Shown here one piece after another: positions 43,373 to 53,000 of a DNA stretch of 64,000 nucleotides; within the stretch, counting starts at the first letter, position 1; every line of letters starts with the position of its first letter. A program made the translations under genes and the position numbers. The notes under the pieces were generated by a model, which did not search any database, was not told where the DNA came from, and saw only the letters and a program-made list of their open reading frames with translations. Source of the DNA: Bog-473 sp963750075 (lineage in GTDB: Bacteria; Actinomycetota; Acidimicrobiia; Acidimicrobiales; RAAP-2); assembly GCA_963750075.1 (NCBI GenBank), contig CAVVPG010000001.1, positions 806,001 to 870,000 on the forward strand, in the 5' to 3' direction.

Positions 43373-45198
43373 GAGGCCGGTGAGCGGGCCTCGAGCTCGA
43401 GGCCCTCGAACGTGCCGGCCTCGAGCCAGTGGTCGAGAAGGTCGCGATAGCCGTTCCAGTCGCCCCTCCCCCCGCCGTAGTTGCCGTTGCGCGGGTTCAA
43501 CGCTTCCGGGTGGCCTTCGTTGTTGATGCGCGACGGCGTGCAGGCGGACATCACGGCACTGCTGTCGATGAACGCATCGACGATCTGCTGCGTCCACCGT
43601 TCCTCGGCCTCGGCGCTGACGTCGAAAACCTCCACGTCCTGCTGTGCGAGCTGTCCGATGGCCCCGCCGACGAACCTGGCCCCGAGCACCGCCAGCTGCG
43701 TGTAGTTGACGGTCACCACCGCCTGCTGCCCTGGCGCCGGCATGACGAACAGATTCGGGAGGCCACGGATCATCATCCCGAAGAGGCTGGCGTCGCCGCC
43801 GGACCATTTCTCGGCCAACGTGATGCCGCCGCGCCCCACAATGTCGTGGCCGGCGCGACGGAAGAGCGGCGTGAGCTCGGCCTCGAACCCGGTCCCGTAG
43901 ACGATGCAGTCGACGGTGTACTGCTCCCCGTCGACAATGGGACCCTGCTCGGTGATCCGCTCGATCCCGGCGGGGCAGTCGATCAGCGTGACGTTGGAAT
44001 GGTTGAAGGCCTGCAGGTACTCGTCGTGGAAGCATGGCCGCTTGCACAGATACCGGTAGTACGGCTTGAGGATCTCGGCCGTCGCGGGGTCAGCCACCAA
44101 CTTCTCGATCCGCCGCCGGTGCGCATCCATGACCCCGTAGTCGAACTCCTCGGCGCTGCGCTTGAACTCGGCGGAGGTCATGCCCGGCTGGCGCGGGGGG
44201 TGGTTCACAGGGGCGTAGTGGTGCGTCCACCCGTCGTCGACCAGGTCGACTTCGACGGCGCGGCCCGCCATGATCGCCTCGAAGTTCTCCATGCGGGCGT
44301 CCTGCCATCCCGGCACCAGCCCGTGGGCGAATTCGGGATCGGTGGGACGGTTGCCCCGCTCCCCGATGGCCGACGGCGTGCGCTGGAACACGTAGACCTG
44401 CTTCGCCGACCTGGCCAGAGGCGGCACGCACTGGATGCCGCTCGCCCCGGTGCCGATCAGGGCGACGGTCTTGTCCGCCAGCCCGGTCAGGGGCTCGTGC
44501 GGGCCTCCGCCGGTGTACTCGTAATCCCACCGCGCGGTGTGGAACGAACGCCCGGCGAAGTCCTCCATCCCGGGGATGACGGGCAGCTTCATGAGGTTGA
44601 GGATCCCGACGGCGAGCACGTACCAACGGCAGGTGAGCTCGTCGCCGCCGCGGTCAGTGTGGATCTGCCACCGGGCTGTCTCCTCGTGCCACTCGGCGCG
44701 GGTCACCCCGGTGTGGAACAAACCGTCGGACACGAGGTCGAACCGGTCGGCGATCCCCTCGAGGTGGTGCAGGATCTCCTCACCGAAGGCGTAGCGCTTG
44801 GTCGGGACGTAGTCCAGCTCCTCGAGCATCGGGAGGTAGATGTACGACTCGACATCGCACATCACACCGGGGTAGCGGTTCCAGTACCAGGTGCCCCCGA
44901 TCCCGCCGGCCTGGTCGACGATGCGGATCCGCTCGATCCCGGCCTTGCGGAGCTGTGCGCCGGCGAGGACGCCCGCGATGCCCCCACCCACGATGACGAC
45001 ATCGACCTCGTCGATGACCGGGTCGCGCTCGATGAACGGGGTGAACGGGTCGTCGCGGTAGCGGGCGAACTCCGCGTCGGTCGTCAGGTCCCGGATGTCC
45101 GCGCGGCCCGGCACCAGTCGCTTGTCGCGCTCGAGGAGGTATTTGGCGCGGACGGCTTCGGGGTCGTAACCCCCGTCCGTCAGGTCGAACCCAGGCAT
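43369..45198 (-). CDS. Flavin-containing Baeyer-Villiger-type monooxygenase
   Basis: 609 residues. FAD-binding VVIVGGGIAGVLAGAQLRKAG, GGIGGTWYWNRYPGVMCDVESYIY (BVMO second motif), fingerprint FAGRSFHTARWDY near residues 212-224 (F-x-G-x3-H-T-x2-W), NADPH-binding VALIGTGASGIQ, and VYGTGFEAE late in the chain. Inserts oxygen next to a ketone using NADPH, giving an ester or lactone. First gene of a three-gene coupled operon whose third member is a hydrolase. Confidence 0.92.
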   Translation of the reverse strand: MPGFDLTDGGYDPEAVRAKYLLERDKRLVPGRADIRDLTTDAEFARYRDDPFTPFIERDPVIDEVDVVIVGGGIAGVLAGAQLRKAGIERIRIVDQAGGIGGTWYWNRYPGVMCDVESYIYLPMLEELDYVPTKRYAFGEEILHHLEGIADRFDLVSDGLFHTGVTRAEWHEETARWQIHTDRGGDELTCRWYVLAVGILNLMKLPVIPGMEDFAGRSFHTARWDYEYTGGGPHEPLTGLADKTVALIGTGASGIQCVPPLARSAKQVYVFQRTPSAIGERGNRPTDPEFAHGLVPGWQDARMENFEAIMAGRAVEVDLVDDGWTHHYAPVNHPPRQPGMTSAEFKRSAEEFDYGVMDAHRRRIEKLVADPATAEILKPYYRYLCKRPCFHDEYLQAFNHSNVTLIDCPAGIERITEQGPIVDGEQYTVDCIVYGTGFEAELTPLFRRAGHDIVGRGGITLAEKWSGGDASLFGMMIRGLPNLFVMPAPGQQAVVTVNYTQLAVLGARFVGGAIGQLAQQDVEVFDVSAEAEERWTQQIVDAFIDSSAVMSACTPSRINNEGHPEALNPRNGNYGGGRGDWNGYRDLLDHWLEAGTFEGLELEARSPAS

Positions 45199-45313
45199 GC
45201 GGTAACACTAGGTCAAGGCGGAGATGTGGAGTCCGAGGAGGGTGGGCATGGCCCCTCCGCCAGAGTCCCGTCTGCGGCCATGCCGCCGACTACGAACCCT
45301 TCATCGTTGGTGC

Positions 45314-45937
45314 CTATGAACGTGTGCGTTTGAGGTTCAGAAGCAGGAGGTCGACGGTCTCTCCGGCCTCGGCACGAGCGGCATCGCTGTCGGCTGCGGT
45401 CGCCACGAACTGGGCTGCTGCTATGACGGCCGCCAGGAGCATCCTGGTCAGGGGTTCGACGGACGCATCGGCGATCTCGCCCTGCTCGACGGCGTGCTGG
45501 ACCGTCGCCCGGACGAGGCCGAGCGCGTAGCGGTCGGTGATTGCGTTGCGGGCGTCAGGGGAGAGAACGGCCGGGCCATCGATGGCGCAAATCCGCTGGA
45601 CGGCCGGATCCAACACCGCGTCGAGGTACGCGTGGCATCCAGCCCGCAGCTCCTCGAGGGGATCGTCAGGACCCACCGCCATGCCGGCTTCGGCCGTCGC
45701 CCTGACGACCTCGCTCTCCATCTGCTCGTACACAGCCAGAAAGAGCGAGTGCTTGTCAACGAAGTGGTGCTGCAGCGCGCCACGGCTCACGCCGGCCGCC
45801 GCGACGATCGCCTCGCTCGATGCGCCGGCGTACCCCTGCTCGGCAAAGAGGTCACGGGCGGCAGCCAGGAGCGCGGCGCGCGTCGACTCGGATCGTTCGG
45901 CTTGCGTCTGGCGACTGTGTGATTCCCTCTTGACCAT
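45314..45937 (-). CDS. TetR-family regulator
   Basis: 207 residues from ATG 45937. DNA-binding domain TRAALLAAARDLFAEQGYAGASSEAIVAAAGVSRGALQHHFVDK. C-terminal ligand domain with AGCHAYLDAVLDPAVQRICAIDGPAVLSP, a pattern of the TetR_C_19/YfiR-like group. Start codon lies only one base outside a 37-bp perfect palindrome, its presumed operator, so its mRNA is likely leaderless; an in-frame ATG at 45952 lies inside the palindrome. Divergent from the maleylpyruvate isomerase-family gene. Confidence 0.87.
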   Translation of the reverse strand: MVKRESHSRQTQAERSESTRAALLAAARDLFAEQGYAGASSEAIVAAAGVSRGALQHHFVDKHSLFLAVYEQMESEVVRATAEAGMAVGPDDPLEELRAGCHAYLDAVLDPAVQRICAIDGPAVLSPDARNAITDRYALGLVRATVQHAVEQGEIADASVEPLTRMLLAAVIAAAQFVATAADSDAARAEAGETVDLLLLNLKRTRS

Positions 45938-45938
45938 A

Positions 45939-45975
45939 CATGCGGTGTGCATGTAACTTACATGCACACCGCATG
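45939..45975. promoter_or_regulatory. 37-bp perfect palindrome, operator between TetR and MPI-family genes
   Basis: CATGCGGTGTGCATGTAA (45939-45956), a central C, then TTACATGCACACCGCATG (45958-45975): 18 perfectly paired positions. Each arm itself contains two GTGCAT/CATG-like steps, consistent with two TetR dimers on one site. Perfect symmetry of this length cannot be chance, and its place between divergent TetR and target gene fits an operator. Confidence 0.85.
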
Positions 45976-46008
45976 CTATTCGGCAGCATCGCGCGAAGGA
46001 GGGATGCA

Positions 46009-46677
46009 ATGACGCTCGCGAGGTCCGTCGTCGTGCCCGGGATGATCGACGAGTACGGCGCCTTCGCCGATCTGCTCGACACGCTGTCTGCCGCGCAATG
46101 GGAGCACCCCAGCCGGTGCGCCGAATGGCGGGTCGCTGACGTGGCCGCCCACGTCGTCGGCCAGCTCACCGACGTGACCGCCTTCCGTCTCGACGGCCTG
46201 GGTTCGCCGGAAGTCACCGCGCGCCAGGTCGCCGAGCGTCGTGGGTCCAGTGCCCATGACCTGGCGGAGGAGCTGCGGAACAGCGCGAAGACGGCGACCG
46301 AACTCGTCGAGGGCTTCGACGAGTTCGCCTACGGCGGCGAAGGGCCGCAGGGCAATGGTCAGACCCTCGGTTTCGGTTTGGAATCGTTGTGGTTCGACAC
46401 CTACCTGCACGCCGACGACATCCGCGCCGCGGTGGGGCAGTCGACCACTTCGAAGGCAGGTCTCGCGCCTTCGGTCTCGCACATTTCCGAGATCCTTTCC
46501 CAGCAGAAGTGGGCTCCGGCCACCATCCGGCTCACGGGACTGGACGAATTCCACGTCTCGGGCGGCGACAGCGCGCGGCTCATCGGCGGCGACCCGATGC
46601 AGTTCATTCTGGTGTCAACCGGCCGGGACGATCCCGCCACCATCGGACTCGATCCGGCCATCAACATCTACCGCTGA
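46009..46677 (+). CDS. Maleylpyruvate isomerase/mycothiol-dependent (DinB-fold) family enzyme
   Basis: 222 residues from ATG 46009 with AAGGAGGG just upstream. DinB-like four-helix bundle: WEHPSRCAEWRVADVAAHVVGQLTD (first metal His), SLWFDTYLHADDIRAAVG (later His and Asp), then the C-terminal sterol-carrier-like half WAPATIRLTGLDEFHVSGGDSARLIGGD. Members use mycothiol as cofactor, supporting an actinobacterial host. Substrate need not be maleylpyruvate. Controlled by the divergent TetR. Confidence 0.82.
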   Translation: MTLARSVVVPGMIDEYGAFADLLDTLSAAQWEHPSRCAEWRVADVAAHVVGQLTDVTAFRLDGLGSPEVTARQVAERRGSSAHDLAEELRNSAKTATELVEGFDEFAYGGEGPQGNGQTLGFGLESLWFDTYLHADDIRAAVGQSTTSKAGLAPSVSHISEILSQQKWAPATIRLTGLDEFHVSGGDSARLIGGDPMQFILVSTGRDDPATIGLDPAINIYR

Positions 46678-46729
46678 TGCGGAGCACGGTGCGTGCCACG
46701 CGGAGAGGGCACCCTTCCGCGTGATCCCC

Positions 46730-47509
46730 TCAGCTTCCGGTGTAGTGCGGCTGCCGTCCCTCGGCTCTGGCCGCTCGGAACTCCGCGAAGTCAGATGACC
46801 GGTTGATGAAGGTCTGGTAGATCAACTCGTCCTCCATGGAGGCGCGGATCCCGGGTTCACTCAGGTGACGGAGGACGCGACGGGCCATCTTGACCGTGAC
46901 CGTCGGCGAGGACGCGATCTGGTTCGCCATCTCCAGAGCGGTGTCGTCCAGAGCCTCGGGTGCCACGATGCGCGAGACGATCCCATGCCCGAACGCCTCT
47001 TCTGCGCCCATTGGTCGCCCGGTGAGCACGAGGTCGTTCGCCACCCCGCTGCCGCAGATTTCGTAGAGGCGACCCACGCCGCCGGTGTCCGGTATGACGC
47101 CGTGACCGACTTCGGGGAGCATGAAGCGAGACCCCTCGGCAGCGATCCTGATATCGCACAACAGCGCACGCTGGAAGGAACCTCCGATCGCCCAGCCGTG
47201 GATGGCCACGATGATCGGCGCTTCCAATTCGAAGACCTGCAGGATCCCCCGATGGCCGCGCGTCATGAGCTCGTGATGCGTCAGCGAGGTGACGTTGTTC
47301 CCGATCACGGACACGTCGCGACCGGACGACCATGCCTTCCCCTCGCCCCGCCAGACGACGGCACGTACCTCTGGACGGGCCTTGAGCTCCGCCAGGATCT
47401 CGAACAGGCGGGCGTCCATGTCGTCGTCAAAGGCATTGCGCTTCTCGGGGTTGTTGTTGGTGATCACGGCAACGGGGCCGTTCACCTCGAGGAGGACCTT
47501 GTCTGTCAT
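46730..47509 (-). CDS. Enoyl-CoA hydratase/isomerase family protein
   Basis: 259 residues from ATG 47509 (AAGGAAGG upstream). Crotonase pattern: VAVITNNNPEKRNAFDDDMDARL, GEGKAWSSGRDVSVIG, APIIVAIHGWAIGGSFQRALLCDIRIAAEGSRFMLPEVGHGVIPDTGGVGRLYEICG. The Glu of LPEVGHGV is at the catalytic position; the second acid position is Asp (IPDTGG), as in some isomerases. Convergent to the MPI-family gene and not obviously in an operon. Confidence 0.88.
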   Translation of the reverse strand: MTDKVLLEVNGPVAVITNNNPEKRNAFDDDMDARLFEILAELKARPEVRAVVWRGEGKAWSSGRDVSVIGNNVTSLTHHELMTRGHRGILQVFELEAPIIVAIHGWAIGGSFQRALLCDIRIAAEGSRFMLPEVGHGVIPDTGGVGRLYEICGSGVANDLVLTGRPMGAEEAFGHGIVSRIVAPEALDDTALEMANQIASSPTVTVKMARRVLRHLSEPGIRASMEDELIYQTFINRSSDFAEFRAARAEGRQPHYTGS

Positions 47510-47650
47510 CTCGTTGCCTTCCTTTGACCGTCGCCGCCCCATTATGGATTCTGAACACTGGCGTTGGGGCGCCCAAGGAACCAGTCGGAACGCCTCGAGT
47601 TCCACCAGCGGAAAGGGCTTCACCCTAGTGTCCGCACCCTTGGCCGCCGC

Positions 47651-48388
47651 CTACTCCTCCACCCGCGTCCACGGCGGATCGGACCTGCCGCCCACGTAAC
47701 TCGCCGAGGCGACGAGCACGATCATCCCCAAGGCGATGGCGAGGGGCAAGATGATCCCCACGTGGAGAACGAGGAGCGCGCCCACCAGCGCTCCGATGAA
47801 CATTGCGGCGACGGCGATGAGGCGTCGACCCGATTTGGAGCCTTTTCCTCCCGCGAGGGCACTGTCCGCTCCCAGCCCCGTGACCGTCATCGTCAGCACG
47901 GTCGTGGTCAGGTCCGGAACCGCCAGCTTGCGAACGCTGGCGTTCTGGACACCTGTCGCCAAACTGAGGACGACGATCAGCGAATATCTGAACGCAGGCT
48001 GGGGAGGATTCTTACTCGCGACGGCCAGGATCAACGACGCTGCCAGGAAGACCGACTGCGCGGTCAACGCCGCCGTGAGGTGCCTCCCTCGGTGCCGACC
48101 GTACTTCACATCGATCCGGCCACCCACTACCGATCCCGCGCCGAACGCTGCCAGCGCGACGAGTGATGCGGCAATCGAGAAGCCGTGTGCACCCGCGACC
48201 GCAAACCCCAAGAACACGACATTTCCCGTCATGTTTGCGACGAACACGTGGCCAAGTACGAGATAGCTGAACGCATCGACGAGGCCGGTCACGAAGGTCA
48301 TGGCAATCAAGAGCGGCGGCAAGGGTCCGAAGCGGCCCGTGCGGTCGGGCACCAATGTCTCCCGGGCCTCGGTGAGAAACGTGCTCAT
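47651..48388 (-). CDS. DUF1275 (YoaK-like) integral membrane protein
   Basis: 245 residues with six or seven hydrophobic segments. Family marks: MTFVTGLVDAFSYLVLGHVFVANMTGNVVFLGFAVAG near the N-terminus and SLATGVQNASVRKLAVPDLTTTVLTMTVTGLGAD after TM4. Function of DUF1275 proteins is unknown. Divergent from the ohr-type gene across 297 bases in which I see no clear operator. Confidence 0.87.
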   Translation of the reverse strand: MSTFLTEARETLVPDRTGRFGPLPPLLIAMTFVTGLVDAFSYLVLGHVFVANMTGNVVFLGFAVAGAHGFSIAASLVALAAFGAGSVVGGRIDVKYGRHRGRHLTAALTAQSVFLAASLILAVASKNPPQPAFRYSLIVVLSLATGVQNASVRKLAVPDLTTTVLTMTVTGLGADSALAGGKGSKSGRRLIAVAAMFIGALVGALLVLHVGIILPLAIALGMIVLVASASYVGGRSDPPWTRVEE

Positions 48389-48685
48389 GTCTAATAGCTC
48401 CCTTCTTGAGAATCTGGCCGACATCCGTGGTTCGTCGGAGGTCGTCAGGTGCCGAAGCAGGTTGTCATCTGTGTGTCCTGTTCCTTTCGCTCGCTCAGAC
48501 CCGGTCCCTTGTCGATGAGCTGGTGCTAAGCCATTTTCCGCTCGATTTGCTCCAAAGTCAGCCCCTCGATCTCGGGAACCTTCCACCAGAAGTACCCCAC
48601 CGGGCGGATCGTCCGACATACCGCGGCTTCTGGAAGGTCGAGCCGATAGCGTCGCACCAACGGACGTTTAGGAGAGGAGTCGGAG

Positions 48686-49144
48686 ATGGCCAAAACGCTG
48701 TACACGGCCCGGGCTCATGTGACGGGTGGACGAGAACGGGGACAAGGAGTGACCAGCGACGGGGCGTTGGATGTGCAACTCCGGACCCCTACCGAGATGG
48801 GTGGCGACGGTGGAGGCACGAACCCGGAGCAGCTGTTCGCCGTCGGCTACGCCGCGTGCTTCGAGGGAGCCCTCGGTGTTGTCGGCCGTCGAGAGCGGGT
48901 GGAGCTCGGGGCCGTGGCAATCGATTCAGAGGTGAGCCTCATCACCACTGAGGATCGCGGGTTCAATGTGGCCGTGGGACTCGACGTCTCGTTGCCGGGC
49001 ATAGGCGATCCCGAGCGCGCCGTTTCCATCGTGGCCGCCGCGCACGAGGTGTGCCCCTATTCCAACGCAACCCGTGGCAACGTGGAGGTGACCCTGAAGG
49101 CCAATGGCCGGTCGGTCCCGACCGCCCGGGCTGACCGCAATTGA
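48686..49144 (+). CDS. Organic hydroperoxide resistance protein (Ohr/OsmC family)
   Basis: 152 residues, GGAG upstream. Ohr subfamily: peroxidatic Cys in FAVGYAACFEGAL and resolving Cys in HEVCPYSNATRGNVEV, TPTEMGGDGGGTNPEQL near residue 40 with the Arg/Glu pocket. Reduces organic hydroperoxides in the cytoplasm using lipoyl-dependent reductants in known cases. No OhrR-type MarR is adjacent. It is followed by a DsbA-like gene 21 bases later, probably co-transcribed. Confidence 0.9.
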   Translation: MAKTLYTARAHVTGGRERGQGVTSDGALDVQLRTPTEMGGDGGGTNPEQLFAVGYAACFEGALGVVGRRERVELGAVAIDSEVSLITTEDRGFNVAVGLDVSLPGIGDPERAVSIVAAAHEVCPYSNATRGNVEVTLKANGRSVPTARADRN

Positions 49145-49165
49145 TCATTCCGACCTCCTGACGAA

Positions 49166-49741
49166 ATGGACCGGCAAATGAACCCGACCGATCCAATGGC
49201 CACGCCCTCCGGTCATACCCCTCAGGGTGGAGTCCTTGTCGGTAACGCAACCGCGCGTGACGGCATGATCCTCTTTGAGGATCCACAATGCCCATACTGT
49301 CGACAGTTTGAAGAGATCAATGGACCTGTCATCGCGGCTGCGTTGGGCCCTGGTGAACTCGCCGTCGAATATCGCATGCGGTGCTTCCTGGGCCCAGAGT
49401 CAGTGAGAGCAGACAACGCGCTCGCGCTCGCTGCAGAGGCCGGTCGCTTCAACGAGCTCCGCCAAGCGCTCTTTGCTGCACAGCCGCCTGAGGGATCCGG
49501 TGGTTTCACGATTGAGGACCTTCTCCATCTCGGTGCAGAGGCAGGACTGACCGATTCGAACTTCGTCTCAGGTGTGCGAGACGCTCGGTATGAGAAGTGG
49601 GTGCTGAGACGAGAGAAGATCTACCAAGCAGAGGATCCGCAGGGAACTCCAGCTGCGTGGCTCAACGGCCGCCCGATCGATTCGAGGGTCCTCTTCGACA
49701 GGCCGGAATTCGAGAAACGACTCGGCGTGTCACGACCTTAA
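49166..49741 (+). CDS. DsbA-like thioredoxin-fold protein
   Basis: 191 residues. FEDPQCPYCRQFEE near residue 38 is a C-P-Y-C redox motif of DsbA-type proteins; the later cis-Pro loop is QGTPAAWLNG. No signal peptide or membrane segment, so it would act in the cytoplasm, unlike Gram-positive DsbA homologues anchored outside. GC and codon choice are visibly lower than in the neighbours (many GAT, CAA, TTT codons), suggesting recent acquisition. Pairing with Ohr suggests a thiol/peroxide stress function. Confidence 0.8.
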   Translation: MDRQMNPTDPMATPSGHTPQGGVLVGNATARDGMILFEDPQCPYCRQFEEINGPVIAAALGPGELAVEYRMRCFLGPESVRADNALALAAEAGRFNELRQALFAAQPPEGSGGFTIEDLLHLGAEAGLTDSNFVSGVRDARYEKWVLRREKIYQAEDPQGTPAAWLNGRPIDSRVLFDRPEFEKRLGVSRP

Positions 49742-50010
49742 GAGAGCGATCGGACCTTGGGACGGCAAGTATTGGTTTCGCCTCGCCATGCCGTTCCGGC
49801 TGACAATATCCGCTGCCTCCACGATGTCCACTCTGTTTGCCCAACTCCAGCTGACTCGTTGTGCATGGACCTTAAGAGCGTGGCCAACGGATCCACGGAA
49901 GTCGCGTATCTGAATCGGCCCTGGTCAGATTTTCCAAGTCGTCCACTGTGTCACCTACTGTCCTTCCGGTTTGGTGGCATAGCTGGACCACGGGATCGAC
50001 AAGCGCCGCC

Positions 50011-53000
50011 TCATCGTCGCGCCCCCAACCGCTCGGGGGGCTCGCCGAGCAACTGGACCGTGCTGCCCGCCAACACCGGACCCGCCGAGTGGAGATGGCA
50101 GCGGACAGTGGTCCCGGCCGGCGTTCGGTAGGGCTCCGGCTCGACATGGGCGCACATCTCCATGGCGAAGGGGCAACGGGCTCGGAATCGGCACCCCTCC
50201 TCGGTCCCCGTTGCCTCGCCGACCTCGCCGCGCAGAAGGATCCGTTTCCGCTCGTGTTGCCTCGCCGGGTCTGGCACCGGGATCGAGGAGAGAAGCGCTG
50301 CCGTGTAGGGATGGGTGGGTCGCTCATAGACCTCGTCGGCATCACCCTCTTCGACGATCTGCCCGAGGTACATCACGGTGATGCGGTCGCTGAGGTGACG
50401 GACGACGGAGAGGTCGTGAGCGATGAAGAGGTAGGCGACGCCCAACTCGTCCTGTAGGTCTGTCAGCAGGTTGATCACCTGAGACTGCGTGGAGACGTCG
50501 AGCGCACTGATCGGCTCGTCGCAGACGAGCAGCCGGGGCTCGAGCGCCAGCGCCCGTGCGATCGCGATGCGCTGGCGCTGCCCGCCGGAGAACTCGTGTG
50601 GCTGGCGGGACAAGACGTGTGAACCCAGCCCGACCTGGGCCAGGAGCTGCACCACCCGCTGCTCCCGCTCGGCTCTGCTCATCGAGGTGTGAATGGCCAG
50701 CGGCTCACCGACGATGTCGGCGATGCTCTGCTTGGGGTCGAGCGACGAGTAGGGGTCCTGGAAGACCGCTTGCATCGTCTCCCGGTGCTGGCGGAGCGCA
50801 GGTCCGCGTAGGGAGGTGATGTCCTTGCCGTCGACCTCGATCGTCCCCTCGGTCGGGTCGATGAGACGCAGGACCAGCCGGGCCAGGGTGGATTTGCCCG
50901 ACCCGCTCTCCCCGACCAGACCCAATGTCGTCCCGGCTCCGATGCGCAGGCTGACCTTGTCGACCGCCCGGACCGTCCCGGTGATCCGCCGCAACACCCC
51001 GCTCCGCAGAGGAAAATCCTTGACCAGGTTGGTCACCACGAGCGCCGGTGCCTCGACCTCCGACGACGGTACGGTCACGTTCGTAGCCTTCGGTGAGGAT
51101 GCGTCCTCGAGCTCGGTCGGCGGGCCGGACAGGACCAGCTCGTCCTGCCGGAGACAGCGCGCCAGCGTGCTGGAGTCTGGGGCGTCCCCAACCGGCCCGC
51201 TCGTGGAATCCTCGCCGAGGGAGTTGTCCCGCATGGGCACCGGCGCCACCGTGCACGCTTCCTGCGCGTAGGAACAGCGCGGCGCAAAGCGGCAGCCGGC
51301 GGGGAATTGGTCCGGGCGCGGCACCATGCCCGGGATGGCGTGCAACGGCTCGCCCCTCGGCGTGAGCTGCGGGATGGAGTGCAGCAGGGCCTCTGTGTAC
51401 GGGTGGCGGGGACGAGCGAAGAGTTCCCCGCCCGTCCTCTGTTCGACGATCTGACCCGCGTACATCACGGCCACGTCGTCAGCCACATCGGCGATCACCC
51501 CGAGGTCGTGAGTGACGAAGATCATCGCCATGTCCTCTTCGCGTTGGAGCGTCTGCAGCAGTTCGACTATCTGCGCCTGGGTCGTCACGTCCAACGCCGT
51601 GGTGGGCTCGTCGGCGATCAGTAATTTCGGTGAGCACGACAGCGCCATGGCGATCATGACGCGCTGTCGCATCCCGCCCGAGAACGCGTGCGGGTAGTCC
51701 TCGGCCCGCAAGGCGGCCCGAGGGATCTCCACCCTGTCGAGCATCTCGACCGCGATCTTCCATGCGACGGCGCGCGTCACCCCTAGGTGGGTGCGCACCT
51801 GTTCGGCGATCTGGTTACCCACGCTGAACGCCGGGTTCAGGCTGGTCATCGGCTCCTGGAAGATCATGGCGATGTCGTTGCCTCGGAGCTTGCGCAGCTC
51901 GGCCGCACTGATGGTGGTGAGCTCCTGTTGTCCGAACCGGATCGAGCCGGCGACACGAGAGACCTTGGCCGGCAGGAGTCCCATGACCGCCAGCGCAGAT
52001 ACCGTTTTTCCAGAGCCGCTCTCGCCGACGAGGCCCAGCGTCTTCCCCCGGCGCACCGCGAAGTTGGCGTCCTCCATGACGGGGAGCCACTCCTTCCGGG
52101 TAAGGAATTCGATGCGGAGACCGTCGACCTGGAGGAGGGCGTCCTCGGGTGCGGGGGTCGGCGTCTCCATCTGCGCCTTGCCGTCGGCACCCGTGCGCGT
52201 CGTGCCTCGCCGTGTCTTGCTTCTCTCCGCGCCGACGAGGCCGCTTCCCGCCGGCCGCTCCCGGCCCAGTGCGTCCCGCAGGCCGTCGGCGACAAGGTTG
52301 AAGGCCAAGACCGTCAACATGATGGCGACCCCGGGGAAGATGACCGCCCAAGGTGCGGAGTTGATGAACTGAAATCCTTCCTGGAGCATGCCGCCCCAAC
52401 TTGGCGTGGGCGGCTGCTCGCCGATGCCCAGGAAGCTCAGACCGGCCTCGGTCAGCAGCGCGAAGCCGAGCGCGAGGGCGAGCTGAATGATGATGGGCGA
52501 GGCGACGTTTGGCAGCACGTGGCGCCCGATGAGCCGATTGGAGGTGGCACCAAGGCTTCGGGCGGACTCGATGTACGCCTCCTCGCGGACTGCGATGACC
52601 TCGCCGCGGAGCAAACGCACGAAACTCGGCACAAAGACGATCGCGATGGCGATGGCGGCGTCGTTGATGTCCGCGCCCAGCAGCGCGGCAACGGTCAGGG
52701 CCAGGATCAGCGGCGGGAAGGAGAACAGGGCGTCCATCGCCCGCATGATCACGGAGTCCACGGCGCCCCGGAAGAACCCGGCGATCAAACCGAGCGGAAT
52801 GGCGATCACGGCGGCGAGGCCGACGATCTCGAACGCCGCCCGCAACGAAATACGTGCACCCCAGATGAGACGACTCAGGATGTCGCGTCCCAGATCGTCG
52901 GTGCCGAACCAGTGCGAAAGCGACGGCCCCGCGTTGATCGCGTTGATGTCCTGGGCGTCCGGCGGGTGGGGCGCGACCAGTGGGGCGAAGATCGCAGCGA

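Noticed and set aside
49742..50010. Small gene between the DsbA-like gene and the fused transporter gene
   Set aside because: Open frames here are short, lack ribosome-binding sites and show no protein-like pattern; treated as non-coding.
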